Source: Rhynchopus sp. YZ270_cl-10
Taxonomy: Eukaryota > Euglenozoa > Diplonemea > Diplonemida > Diplonemidae
Length of the DNA: 64,000 nt
Assembly: GCA_964035575.1 (NCBI GenBank)
Contig: OZ037891.1
Span: 930,001-994,000, forward strand
Reading direction: 5' to 3'
Part shown: positions 1 through 9,821 of the stretch, one piece after another
Layout of the letters: each line of letters opens with the position of its first letter
Position numbering within the stretch: position 1 is the stretch's first letter
Program-made: the position numbers and the translations under genes
Notes under the pieces: model-generated
The model's input: only the letters and a program-made list of their open reading frames with translations
The model's database searches: none
What the model was told of the DNA's origin: nothing

Positions 1-333
1 AAAACAAAGGTGCCGTCATGTACGTTAGCCACGTTAAGTGGCGAGGCATTTTGTAGCAACTTCTTTGGGCGGGGTGGCTAGGTAGGTGGGGGCATGTCCT
101 CGGCGGGGGCGTGACGTTGCGGTTCTAGTTTATTTTGTTATTTAAGAGAAACGCAGTTCTTTTAGAGTATATTGTTGTATCGTTTGCTTGTTTTTATATA
201 TTTATATCTTTGCAGTGTACCCAAAATAAGATGATCGTGATGTGTGTTTTTTTGTGAAGTTCTGCCTCCCATATCCCATAATAGACACATCTTCAGATTC
301 AATTTGAATTTAAAAAAAATCTCAATACACAAT

Positions 334-889
334 ATGACCTCGCTGCAACAGTCTCTGAAGCAGTTGGACGAGGCATGCCAAAGCAACGCCACACCTGCCG
401 CTCTTGACGCCTGTGCCGCGCACGCCGAGGCTGCCATCGCAAGCGTTCCACACGACATCCCACGCAGCCTGCGCCGTGACATGAAGGCACACCTCACATC
501 GCTGTGGGCATCGTTCAGCAAGCTCCCCGACACGGTGCCCTCCGAGCTCAAGGCACGTCTGCGTGAGGTCTCCTCCAGAGCGCTTGTTGCTGTGCTGGGG
601 AGCAGCCCGACAGCACCCCTGCAGGCCGAGCTGGGCAGGGTGTGGCTCAAGACGAGCCGCGAATGGCTTTGCGCACGCAACCCTCAACGTGCGGTGACAT
701 GCGTGGATGTGGCCCTTTCGCATGCCGACACTGCCTGCAAGGGTGGTGCTGCGGCTGCGACACTGCGCTCGGACTGCCTGCTTGCGAATGTGGAGGCGAG
801 GTGGCGTGCAGACATGGACCCTTTGCAGTATGCCCGCAGCCTGGGGGACGCTCTGTGGCAGATTTGCGAGGATGGGGAGAAGATGGCGC
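334..889 (+). repeat. Tandem duplicated block, copy 1 (copy 2 at 1703-2258)
   Basis: By eye, about 555 nt from the start codon onward match position for position at an offset of 1369, including third codon positions. Identity stops abruptly inside the codons after GEKMA. A second identical island of about 44 nt lies at 1089-1133 versus 2462-2506, inside otherwise diverged sequence. This patchwork points to gene conversion rather than one simple recent duplication. Confidence 0.85.
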
Positions 890-1440
890 ACTTTCTTTTC
901 CATATTGCGTTGGAGGCACATCGGGGGGCACGGCACGAGGAGTGCATTGACATGCTGAGCCTTGCGCAGCACTGCCCTGCACTGTCGCCACCTGCACAGG
1001 CACGCATGCTGCATCTGCAGGCCGAATCGCACCTCTGCTTGCAACACATGCAGTCTGCACTGAAGGCAGTCACAGCTGCACTGGCGACGCACCCCACCTG
1101 CGTGGGGAAGTACCTTCTGTGCAAATGCAAGCTGCGTGTTGGGAGCTTCACCGAGGCCATGGTGCTGCTGGAGGCGCTCTGGAACGAAACTGCGGTGCAC
1201 ACCCTCGAGCCCGAGCCTGTCTACGCACCCTTCCGTCTTGCCATGATGCGCATCAGCCTCGGCAACGCAGACTACGCACGCCTCATGATGCTTCGTCTCG
1301 CAGAATGGCAGCACCCCCTCAAAGCACAGTTCATGCACACCCTCGTGCAGCACGCAGCCTCGCATGGACACCGCTTCTCCTGGAGAAAGATGAATTCTCG
1401 CCAGGGATCCCCACCTGCCCTGATGTGGACCACGTCATGA
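334..1440 (+). CDS. Shortened ZIP4/SPO22-like TPR protein (paralogue of next gene)
   Basis: Encodes 368 aa. The ATG at 334 is chosen because it matches the start of the downstream paralogue (MTSLQQSLKQLDEAC); an in-frame ATG at 244 would add 30 unmatched residues. Helical TPR-like repeats fill the protein, with no signal peptide or membrane segment. The first ~555 nt appear identical to the paralogue. Later the sequence diverges, except for a near-exact block around 1089-1133. The last ~60 residues (YAPFRLAMMRISLGNADYA onward) align with a region near residues 445-500 of the paralogue, so an internal stretch and the whole C-terminal half are missing. If the family call is right, it would be a scaffold-type TPR protein of meiotic recombination, but lacking the family C-terminus. 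It could be a functional short isoform gene or a decaying copy; the frame is intact. A pyrimidine-AG site lies at 295-296, 38 nt before the ATG. Confidence 0.75.
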   Translation: MTSLQQSLKQLDEACQSNATPAALDACAAHAEAAIASVPHDIPRSLRRDMKAHLTSLWASFSKLPDTVPSELKARLREVSSRALVAVLGSSPTAPLQAELGRVWLKTSREWLCARNPQRAVTCVDVALSHADTACKGGAAAATLRSDCLLANVEARWRADMDPLQYARSLGDALWQICEDGEKMAHFLFHIALEAHRGARHEECIDMLSLAQHCPALSPPAQARMLHLQAESHLCLQHMQSALKAVTAALATHPTCVGKYLLCKCKLRVGSFTEAMVLLEALWNETAVHTLEPEPVYAPFRLAMMRISLGNADYARLMMLRLAEWQHPLKAQFMHTLVQHAASHGHRFSWRKMNSRQGSPPALMWTTS

Positions 1441-1702
1441 GGCGTGTGTGTGTGTGTGGGGGGGGAATAGTCTCGGGGTGTTTACACAATGGAGCTTGCC
1501 GAAGGTGTCTCACGATGGCAATGTGTCCTGGTGGGGGGAAATAATGTGGCTAGTCGATTGTCGATTAGTCGTCTCGCGGGGGTGTGTCTCTTTGTTACCG
1601 ATGTCTCTGAGAAAGTGAAAGAAAAGGTGCCTGTTTTTGATTTTGTTCCCCTCCCCGTCCCCGCCCAAAAGCCATGTTTATTGTTGCAGGTTTTTACACA
1701 AC

Positions 1703-4126
1703 ATGACCTCGCTGCAACAGTCTCTGAAGCAGTTGGACGAGGCATGCCAAAGCAACGCCACACCTGCCGCTCTTGACGCCTGTGCCGCGCACGCCGAGGC
1801 TGCCATCGCAAGCGTTCCACACGACATCCCACGCAGCCTGCGCCGTGACATGAAGGCACACCTCACATCGCTGTGGGCATCGTTCAGCAAGCTCCCCGAC
1901 ACGGTGCCCTCCGAGCTCAAGGCACGTCTGCGTGAGGTCTCCTCCAGAGCGCTTGTTGCTGTGCTGGGGAGCAGCCCGACAGCACCCCTGCAGGCCGAGC
2001 TGGGCAGGGTGTGGCTCAAGACGAGCCGCGAATGGCTTTGCGCACGCAACCCTCAACGTGCGGTGACATGCGTGGATGTGGCCCTTTCGCATGCCGACAC
2101 TGCCTGCAAGGGTGGTGCTGCGGCTGCGACACTGCGCTCGGACTGCCTGCTTGCGAATGTGGAGGCGAGGTGGCGTGCAGACATGGACCCTTTGCAGTAT
2201 GCCCGCAGCCTGGGGGACGCTCTGTGGCAGATTTGCGAGGATGGGGAGAAGATGGCGCAGCTTCTGTTTGAAGTTGCTGAGGCGGCACATGGTGAGAAAC
2301 GGATGGGCGATTGTGTGGACACGCTGAGCCTTGCACAGGAATGCCCTGCAGCACTTGCACCCCGCACCCAGGCACGCCTCCTCCGCCTGCAGACACACTC
2401 CTACCTTGGGCTGCAGCAACCTGCGGCAGCTTTGCAGGCAGTCGAGAAGTCTTTGACGCTGCACCCCACCTGCGTGGGGAAGTACCTTCTGTGCAAATGC
2501 AAGCTGCAGGTCGGGAGCTATGCTGAGGCTACGGCTATTCTAGAGGCACTGCGGGCAGACCCTGACTTCTCTGGGCGTATGGCGCTTGGCCTGAGCAACG
2601 CACTGATCGCTGCGAAGCTGACGAAGGAGGCAGCGTCGCTCCTCAGCGGTGTGACATCCCACGTCACGGAGGCCTCTCTGCGCCTCTTCGGGATACTCTG
2701 CGAGAGCGACACAGACGAGGCCTACCAGCTGCTCTGCCGTGTCTCCTCCCTCCACATCCGCCAGGTGGAGACCCTCCCCGACACGCAGCTGGTCTCCTTC
2801 TACGCCACCGCCTTCTCCAAGGCACAGCACCTCAAAGGCGATGAGGCCATCAAATGGATGACGAAGGTGGTCGATTTTATCCCCCCCAGCCGCACCGAGG
2901 ACAGGGTGCGTGCGTACCTTGGCCTGGCACACCTGCATCTTGCATTGGACCGCAATGCAGATGCGCTGACCTCTGCGCTGCAGGCACTCAAGCTTGCGCC
3001 AGACTGCTATGCGTTGTACGTTGTGGCCTTTGCGCACATCAGTCTTGACAGCGTGGGGGAGGCGCAGGAGGCTATGCAACGTCTCGCTGCTCAGACGGGC
3101 GATTTCCGTTCACGTCTTCTGCACTGCCTTGCACAGCATGCGCACACGAGGGGGTACAACATGCTTGCGGCAGACGCCTTCGCTCTGCTCCTCGATGAAA
3201 CGACACCGTACACCGCAGAGGAACGGTTGCAGCTGACCCTCAACATGGTACTGTGCTGTGAAGGTGACGACGACGTGGCTGCGAAGAAGCGGGTCTGTGA
3301 TGGGGTACGCAGCGCTGCAGTGCTCTTAGAGAGTCACGGTGTCAGCCCGGACGAACTTCTTTGGTGGAAATGCAAGGCAGATGAGAACCGTCTGTACGAC
3401 GTATCAGCGGTGCTCTGCCGGCAGGCAGGCGACACTGCAGGGGCGCTGTGCAGCACGCTGCGGCACTGCTCCGTCACTCTCGACGAAGGCGGCGACGCCA
3501 CAGCCGCCCTGCAAATGCTTGAAGCGCTGGACTGCAACATCACCGCGAGCCCAGATCTGCCACCTCCCGCCCTTCTCAACAAGGTACGCCTTCTTTTGCT
3601 CATCAAGGCGCGTGTCAGAAGCGGCGCCACCGCGAACGACGTCGAAACTCTCCTGGAAGGCCTCCTCGCAGTGCAGGACATCACCCTGAACGACTTCATT
3701 GCCGTTGCCGCGATGGTTGCCCCAGGAAGCCCGTACCACAGCCCTGGGGTGTACACCGTGGCGATGCAGTACGTCATACGGCTTGCCTGTCCACACGAGG
3801 CCGGAAAGGTCGCACAATACGCAGAGCTCCTGAGAAAGTGCATGACTGATGCAGGAGGCCGTGACGACCAATGGTCTGTTGCCGGCAAGGTCCAGGAGGC
3901 GGTGGCAACCTGGGGTTCAGCGTACCCGGCGGAGGAGCTTGAGTTCATGGCCGCAGAGGGCTGGAACAACGGCATCTATTTTCACAGACTGGAGTGCAGG
4001 GAAAAGGCGCATCAGTGGTTCTCCGTCGCGCACATCTTTGCACAGGGCCTGCCAAAATGCAGGACCCGTGATGAAATTGAAACACAATTCGACGCGGCCC
4101 TGGATATGAACATAAATGTGTCATGA
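1703..4126 (+). CDS. ZIP4/SPO22/TEX11-like TPR protein
   Basis: Encodes 807 aa in one exon. The ATG at 1703 follows a TTGTTGCAG acceptor-like site at 1688-1689. An in-frame ATG at 1637 would add 22 low-complexity residues and is less likely. The protein is almost wholly alpha-helical, with TPR-like pairs such as the stretch around residues 420-470 (GLAHLHLALDRNADALTS). Near residues 742-785 the pattern EELEFMAAEGWNNGIYFH and a following KAHQWFSVAHIFA resemble the conserved C-terminal helices of the SPO22/ZIP4/TEX11 family (E-E-x-E-W/F..aWN.a...). Members of that family are TPR scaffolds that promote meiotic crossover formation and link axis and synaptonemal complex proteins. The family assignment is from memory of the pattern and is moderate; a generic TPR protein is the alternative. 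The shortened tandem copy lies directly upstream. Confidence 0.8.
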   Translation: MTSLQQSLKQLDEACQSNATPAALDACAAHAEAAIASVPHDIPRSLRRDMKAHLTSLWASFSKLPDTVPSELKARLREVSSRALVAVLGSSPTAPLQAELGRVWLKTSREWLCARNPQRAVTCVDVALSHADTACKGGAAAATLRSDCLLANVEARWRADMDPLQYARSLGDALWQICEDGEKMAQLLFEVAEAAHGEKRMGDCVDTLSLAQECPAALAPRTQARLLRLQTHSYLGLQQPAAALQAVEKSLTLHPTCVGKYLLCKCKLQVGSYAEATAILEALRADPDFSGRMALGLSNALIAAKLTKEAASLLSGVTSHVTEASLRLFGILCESDTDEAYQLLCRVSSLHIRQVETLPDTQLVSFYATAFSKAQHLKGDEAIKWMTKVVDFIPPSRTEDRVRAYLGLAHLHLALDRNADALTSALQALKLAPDCYALYVVAFAHISLDSVGEAQEAMQRLAAQTGDFRSRLLHCLAQHAHTRGYNMLAADAFALLLDETTPYTAEERLQLTLNMVLCCEGDDDVAAKKRVCDGVRSAAVLLESHGVSPDELLWWKCKADENRLYDVSAVLCRQAGDTAGALCSTLRHCSVTLDEGGDATAALQMLEALDCNITASPDLPPPALLNKVRLLLLIKARVRSGATANDVETLLEGLLAVQDITLNDFIAVAAMVAPGSPYHSPGVYTVAMQYVIRLACPHEAGKVAQYAELLRKCMTDAGGRDDQWSVAGKVQEAVATWGSAYPAEELEFMAAEGWNNGIYFHRLECREKAHQWFSVAHIFAQGLPKCRTRDEIETQFDAALDMNINVS

Positions 4127-4187
4127 ACAGAGGGAAAAAGGGGGATAAATGGGAAAATCCCGTCTCATCTTGCACTTAGATTGTTTT

Positions 4188-4227
4188 GGTGACTAAGCAG
4201 AAGGGGGCTTAGGGTCATCTTTAACAA
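4188..4227 (+). repeat. Hairpin repeat family A copy
   Basis: Contains GTGACTAAGC, a short loop, then GGCTTAGGGTCATCTTTAAC. CTAAGC and GCTTAG form a perfect 6-bp stem. It lies 61 bp after the stop codon of the TPR gene, so it could sit in that gene's 3' untranslated region. Confidence 0.6.
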
Positions 4228-4571
4228 TGTTCTCATTTTTTGTCTCGGAAAAATGTCTCGGATCGCTGAAAGACAATACACAACAGTTATCCCACCCCAT
4301 TACACCCCCCTTTTTTGTTCTTGGCATCGCGGCTGTCCTCAGTTGGTTTCCAACCCAGGGTGCAGAGTTTTTGTAGTCTTCCTTTCTGTGTGTGTTCCAG
4401 GGAGAATCGCGCATGTCTCATTTCTGACTGTCGTTTGCATTAGGTCTCTTTTGCTGAGTCTGTGCTGCTTCCACCGTTGATCTGCAGTGAGATACCCAGA
4501 GGGAACGGCCCAGCGAAAAAAAAAAGCACTCTTCACACAGATATCCACTCAAACCAAAACACCAAAACACA

Positions 4572-5369
4572 ATGAAGGCAGCCCTGCTGTGTCTTGCGTC
4601 TCTCTGTGCCACAGTGGTGGCACAGCACAGTACCCCTGCGCTTTCCATGGGGTGCAGGCTTGCATGTGGGACGGGTGTGCCGCATGGTTGGAGCGGAAGC
4701 GACGAGGGACCAAGTGGCTGCCACCGGTGCATCTGCGACAACGGGGATTTGATGTGTCTGAGTGGGGTGAGTGGAGTGCTGCCCCCGTGCAACCTGCCTG
4801 CGTGTGGTGCGACGTGCACGCTTGCGTGCCCGAATGAGGTGGTGCCGCACGGATGGAGTGGCAGCGACATGGGGTCGAACAACTGCAACACGTGCACGTG
4901 TGCACACGGTGTGCTGTCGTGCACACAGAACACATGCACTGCACCGACAGCGTGTGCGGCGAAGATGGGGTGTGCACTGCAGTGCGGGACGTCTGTTGCA
5001 CACGGGTGGTCGGGGATGAACGAAGGCCCACACGAGTGCCAGCGCTGCTTCTGCGACAACGGTGACCTGATGTGTCTGCAGAGCGTGGGTGGGGTTGCGC
5101 CAGTGTGCGACAACGCACCGACGTGCACGGACCTGTTTGTGTGCTACAACGCCCAGCCGTGCGACCAGTACGCCCCGAACGCAGGACAATATCAACTGGA
5201 TGAGTGCTCCGTTCTTGACCACGGAAACTGGAACACCGGACTGTGGCTGCACATCTGCCTTGATGACACGGACGACTCATGCGACCCCAACAACGGAGGG
5301 ACGAACTGCCCTGCCTGCTGCCACGCGGACCTCTTGCTGAGTGCTAAGTCTGGCAAGTCCACAAAGTAG
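4572..5369 (+). CDS. Secreted Cys-rich protein with three VWC-like repeats
   Basis: Encodes 265 aa. Residues 1-18 (MKAALLCLASLCATVVAQ) form a signal peptide, so the product is expected in the secretory pathway or outside the cell. Three repeats follow at about residues 26-75, 76-125 and 130-180. Each has a Cys pair, V-x-HGWSG, and then CxxC-x-C-xx-G-x-L-x-C (for example HGWSGSDEGPSGCHRCIC). The spacing resembles von Willebrand factor type C-like modules. The C-terminal ~85 residues are a different Cys/Asp/Asn-rich module ending in paired cysteines (NCPACCHAD). No transmembrane or GPI-type tail is seen. An acceptor-like CTTCACACAG ends at 4540, 31 nt before the ATG. It is followed by the other large Cys-rich surface gene, but no shared function can be claimed. 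Confidence 0.85.
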   Translation: MKAALLCLASLCATVVAQHSTPALSMGCRLACGTGVPHGWSGSDEGPSGCHRCICDNGDLMCLSGVSGVLPPCNLPACGATCTLACPNEVVPHGWSGSDMGSNNCNTCTCAHGVLSCTQNTCTAPTACAAKMGCALQCGTSVAHGWSGMNEGPHECQRCFCDNGDLMCLQSVGGVAPVCDNAPTCTDLFVCYNAQPCDQYAPNAGQYQLDECSVLDHGNWNTGLWLHICLDDTDDSCDPNNGGTNCPACCHADLLLSAKSGKSTK

Positions 5370-5718
5370 GTGAGTTGTTCTTGCTGGAGAGGACAGCACC
5401 ATTCTTCGTCACAATCATGTATACTCATCGAAAGCTCTTGTCATTTGTCAAATACTTTCTCCTTTATTGCATTTTCTGCAGTGTTGCTTGGACCACGCGA
5501 TTCTTGCCTGTGGTACACACCTGCGCAACAGGAGAGACAACTGACAACACACGGGCGCGGGATGACCCGCTTTGCTCTGTGTCTTGTCTGTCTTCTCTCT
5601 TGTTTCCTTGTTTCTTTTGTTTGCTGTTTTTGTTGTTATTTTCCACTCAAGGCGCATTCACCATGCGCATTTGACCATACTTTGCTTTGTCCATTTCATT
5701 CACGTGGCCCCCACAGAT

Positions 5719-5862
5719 ATGAAAATCCTTCTCTCCCAACCCCCCCTTGTCAGGTCTCTTTTTGCGTGCATTGGACTGTGCCAGCTTCTGTCCTGGGCTC
5801 ATGTGGGGGGATTGAAACCAAGTGATGTCAACCCTAGAAACACTGTGCTGTTGACCTGTTGA
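5719..5862 (+). CDS. Possible 47-aa signal-peptide-like ORF
   Basis: ATG preceded by CCCCCACAGAT, with an acceptor-like CACAG 3 nt before it. The predicted peptide starts MKILLSQPPLVRSLFACIG and continues through a hydrophobic stretch ending in LLSWAHVG, as in a signal peptide, but then stops after about 20 more residues. It may be a remnant of a secreted-protein gene, an exon of an unfinished model, or chance. No homologue is recognised. Confidence 0.2.
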   Translation: MKILLSQPPLVRSLFACIGLCQLLSWAHVGGLKPSDVNPRNTVLLTC

Positions 5863-6170
5863 TCGAGACCCTTTTTTCTCTTGTTATTGGCGAGTTCCCC
5901 ACACTCGCTGCTACGACTGTGGTTTGATTCAGTTTTTCTCCCTGCGAACGGTCGTTTGCATGCTCATGTTGCTTGTGTTACTCATTGTGTGTTTGTTCCG
6001 GCTGTTGAGGCTGGATCCGTACTCTCGAACTCGTATCGCATATCTCGGGAACATTCGAAGCAGTTTCTGACGACGTCGTCCCACTGAACACTCAGCACAC
6101 TTTTTGCGCATGTCTGATCGGCAAAGACGTGAGCATGCGTTTCAGAATAGCCCACTCAGCAATCACGGTG

Positions 6171-6336
6171 TCACGAAACCCCGATGCGAAGCTTCCTTGC
6201 GTTGTCCTTCTTGACCAACTCAAACAGCGTCTTGGAGTACGCAGGTGCTGGAGTCTGGGACGGGATCTCCTTGTACTGTTTGCACTCAAGCGCGTGCACC
6301 ACCACACCCGCATGAGCGATATTTTTTACATCCTCC
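6171..6336 (-). pseudogene. Coding remnant on the minus strand
   Basis: Reading the - strand gives an open segment with strongly GC-ending codons. It includes HAGVVVHALECKQYKEIPSQ followed by TPAPAYSKTLFELVKKDNAR and ends at a TGA at 6173-6171. No ATG opens it: an in-frame stop lies just upstream of about 6336, so it would need a spliced 5' exon (an AG lies there). Just past the stop, a shifted frame reads DTVIAEWAILKRML, which looks like the continuation after a 1-nt slip. This suggests a decayed host gene, or an assembly indel in a small - strand gene. The family is not recognised. Confidence 0.35.
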
Positions 6337-6438
6337 CCTCACACTCAGGTGGGGCATAGAAACACACACACACCCCCTCCACTTCCTCCATTTCTCCTCC
6401 TCTTTGTGGTACTGAAAAAAATTGGGGTTGGGCGGGAC

Positions 6439-9400
6439 ATGGAGCTGCTGTCACGAAGTTCCAGGGGCGTGCTGTGCGGGGTGTTGATTCTTGCGTGCTT
6501 CGTGGACGACCATGACGCGACGCAGCCGGAGTGCTGCGACAGCAGCACAGCGTCCTGCACGGCGTGCAGGCAGGACATGAGCGAGGAGCTCTTCTGCAAG
6601 ACGTACCCAGAGACCTTCGCCTGCCGCAACCGCGATGCGCACCCATGCAACGCCACCGACGCATGCGTGGAGCCAGGCACATCGTGCTCTCTAGGCCTCT
6701 GCGTCGCGCAGCCCCTGATGTCCCCATGCATGCAGGGCGCCCCTACACCCTCCTTCCCTACCCCCGGGTGCAAGCCACCGGAGTGCTGCACAAATTTGAA
6801 CCTTGCCGTCTGCGTCGCATGCTCCACCGGTGCAACGGTGGAGGAGACGTGCACAGGGGAACGCCGCTCGCTGGTGGGGTGCCCGCTGTGCTCGCGTTGC
6901 AACAATGCAGCGTGCAGCGTCGCGCTGTCCGAGGAGCGTGTTGTGACGACAAGCTGTGTCGCTGCGTTGCCCCCTAGCAGCTGCGTGGGAAAGGGGGTGG
7001 AGGACTGTGCGGCGGACCTTTCGTGTGCTCAGGTGCTTGTAGGGCAGAGCTGGACCTGCCAATCGCTGTCCACCTTCTGCCGCAACTGCACGCTCTCGTT
7101 TGGTGAATGCGCAGTCATCGGCCGCGAAGCATTCTGCTCAGAAAAGCGCGACGACCCCTTCGCCTTCTGCCCACCAGAGCGACGATGCCACGGTGCAGAC
7201 TCACAGAATGTGCAGTCACGCTTCTGCTGTGCAGAGGACGAGATGTGCGATATGCACGCTCTCTACGGAGGCAACTGGGGGCAGTTCGGTGGGCAGTGCG
7301 TCAAGAAGGGTGACCCCTGCTCTCTGTCGCGCACAAAGTGTGGCCGTGGGGAGTGCTTCTCCTTCGAGGGCACGCCGGAGTGCCCGCACATCCCGCCGAC
7401 CTTCTTGAGGGACCCAGAGGACTGCCCCGTGGGTCAGCGCGCCTTCATCGTCGACAAGCGGATCTCCTGTGAGAAGATGGGCGCGGCCCCGCTCCCGGAG
7501 TGCAACTCGCTCTGCAGTGCGGAGCAGAACTGCCGTGTCTCCGTCGCCAACGGTTCCGTCGTCTCTTCTTGCGAGCCTCTTGCGGGCGAGGCTGCGTGCA
7601 ACCTCCGACGTGTCGATGCGTCGCTCTCCACATGCGATTTCGGGTGTCTCGAAGACAACACGTATGTAGTTTTTGTTACACAATATAATGTGTGTATTTG
7701 TCATAAACAACTGCAATAATCAGCTGCGTAACTGCCCCATCCGCCTTCGCGAGATGCATCATCCAATGGCCGCCCATCGGCTACGTAACCTGCAACAGAC
7801 ACTCGCAATGTCCGGTATGCTTTTTTGTGCTCAAGAAAAGAACGTGGAGCCAACCAAAACCACCCCCACAGGCGAATGAGTATTGCACGAGGTTCCTGCG
7901 GCAGCCGCTGTGCAATGGGACGACGTCTGCGGTGCACGACTGGCTGCCACGTGGGGTGTTCTCATGCGAGCCTGCGCGCTATGCGTGCGCAGCAGGGGAC
8001 TGGGACGATGAGGAGGCTGCGTATTGCAGCCTGCGTGGGGTATGGCACAGCAGCACTATTATGACCCACACAACCCACTCACAGATTGTGTCAGCGACAC
8101 AGCAGCACAACTGCTACGACGACGACAGCGACAGCTGGCCCACAGAGAAGCGCACCCTCTGCTGTGCGCACACCGGCATCGGCTGCACCCCCGGCGTCGA
8201 CTGCATGTCGCACCCCGACGCATGGGGCGCTGAAAAGTTTGCCACATGCTGCCTCACACAGCACATCTGCCCACACGGCGCCATCCCTACTCCAGTGGAC
8301 AGCACACGCTGCCCCGATGCAGGGGGGTGCCATGCGGACTACTGCAATATCAACACACTTCCTTGGTCCACTGCACAGAAGCAGTGGTGCTGTGCGAACG
8401 AACAGGTAGGGTGTCGGAAGGAGGTTGAGACGGACTGCGCTTCGGAGGAGTTGACACAGCACGACAAGGACTGGTGCTGTGCACACAAGAACGCACACTG
8501 TGCCTACGACTGCATGACGAACGCACTCAAGGCAGCTACGCTCTGGGGCACAAAGCAGAAGCAGTTCTGCTGCGACACTTTCCACGTCGGGTGCACTCCT
8601 GGCTACGACCTGCTCGAATGCGCTGGAAAGGTCGGCCTCAATGAAACCACTCTTGCACGTTGCTGCGACCTGCACGGCATCGGCTGTGCGCACGACTGCA
8701 GCGCCGACAACACCGCCGACCCCGCCGCAACAGAATACTGCTGCAGAGTGAAGGGCCTAGGCGCCTGCGAGGCACCCACAAAAGCCCCCTCCACTCTCAT
8801 AGACGTGACCGGGTTCAGGATTGCCCTGAAGGTGCAAGGCGACTGGCTGCGTGCCACCGCATCACCGCGTGCCTTCACAGACGCATTCCGTGCAAGCCTT
8901 GCGTCGTGCAACCCTACCCTCGCTGGGGAGGCGATTACACACATCCAGCTGTACTGCGTTTCGTTGAATCTTGAGAAGGAGACAGAGATTTGCAAGGGGT
9001 CGTCCTCGGACATTCTTGTAAAGGATGAGTGGGAGACGAGGTTCGAAAAGGCGTGGGTCAACTCTAGCGCGCAGGCAAAGGCATTGGAGGCAGGTGCACG
9101 CGGCACGACCACACCTTTGGTCACACCGGCCTATGCGTGGCCACAGAACTTCCGTGTTGACGTCGATGTGTCAAGCCGTTTCTCAACCGCTATTTTAGAC
9201 TGTGTCACGGACCCTACTCTTCTCCTTTCGACGAACGGCGGTACTGCTGCACCGGTCATTCTTGCTGCCCTTCCGGATCGCTATTCAATTATTAAGCATT
9301 CTCTTATTCTTCAGGTACTGTCGGATGGACGTGAAACGCCTTCACCCCCTACGTTTGTCCCACAACCGCATACTGCAAGCCCGCCTGTTGCTGCACCGGT

Positions 9401-9821
9401 GCAGCCGACACCTGAGGAGGAGGGTGAACATTCGCATATCCTGCTGGCGGTGGGGATAGCGTTTGGGTCTATCGTGGGGTGTCTCGGTGCGTTGCTGGTT
9501 GCTTGCACGATGCGGAAGAAGGAGGCTCCGAAGGAAAGTGGCGAGCATGCAATTTCGATCAATCAGTTCCGTTCTTTGGAGCTGGCCTTGAAAGCGAACA
9601 AAGCAGAAGGGGAAGAGCTCAGCCCCATCACCACCGACCATATGGGATGGGTTGGCGATGAGTTGGAAGAGCGACGCAACGAGATGGAGCATACCACAGG
9701 ATCCGCAGGCAGCCTCCTCAAGTCTGCCCCCACCTCCTTCAACCAGCACCCCCTCCTCAGTCTCGCAAACCTGCAGCAGCTGCAGAAGGGCTACTCTGTC
9801 CCCCCTGAGGCAGTGAGGTGA
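6439..9821 (+). CDS. Large Cys-rich type I membrane protein, 3 exons
   Basis: Exons 6439-7661, 7724-7814 and 7872-9821 join in frame to 1087 aa. The introns (62 and 57 nt) begin GTATGT and GTATGC and end AG. The short middle exon reads CVTAPSAFARCIIQWPPIGY and keeps the Cys-rich character, supporting the model. Residues 1-20 are a signal peptide after MELLSRSSR. The ectodomain has two parts. Residues ~25-470 are irregularly spaced cysteines. Residues ~500-760 hold about six repeats of the form W...K..WCC....GC..DC (for example TAQKQWCCANEQVGC). Residues ~770-940 are Cys-poor and look globular. A single membrane helix lies near residues 957-985 (LLAVGIAFGSIVGCLGALLV), followed by basic residues (MRKKE) and a ~100-aa cytoplasmic tail. 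This suggests a cell-surface or endomembrane protein stabilised by disulphides; ligand and function are unknown. Confidence 0.85.

Larger units (their letters stand above)
5370..6438. other. Spacer between the two Cys-rich genes
   Basis: About 1.07 kb. It is less T-rich than other spacers and contains two coding-like traces, listed separately (5719-5862 + and 6171-6336 -). The stretch 5930-6110 is also open in one - strand frame with GC-ending codons, but I cannot tie it to a start or splice site. Nothing else is recognised. Confidence 0.5.

Noticed and set aside
7827-9821. Separate 664-aa gene
   Set aside because: Its first 15 codons are intron; two introns join it in frame to the upstream signal-peptide exon.
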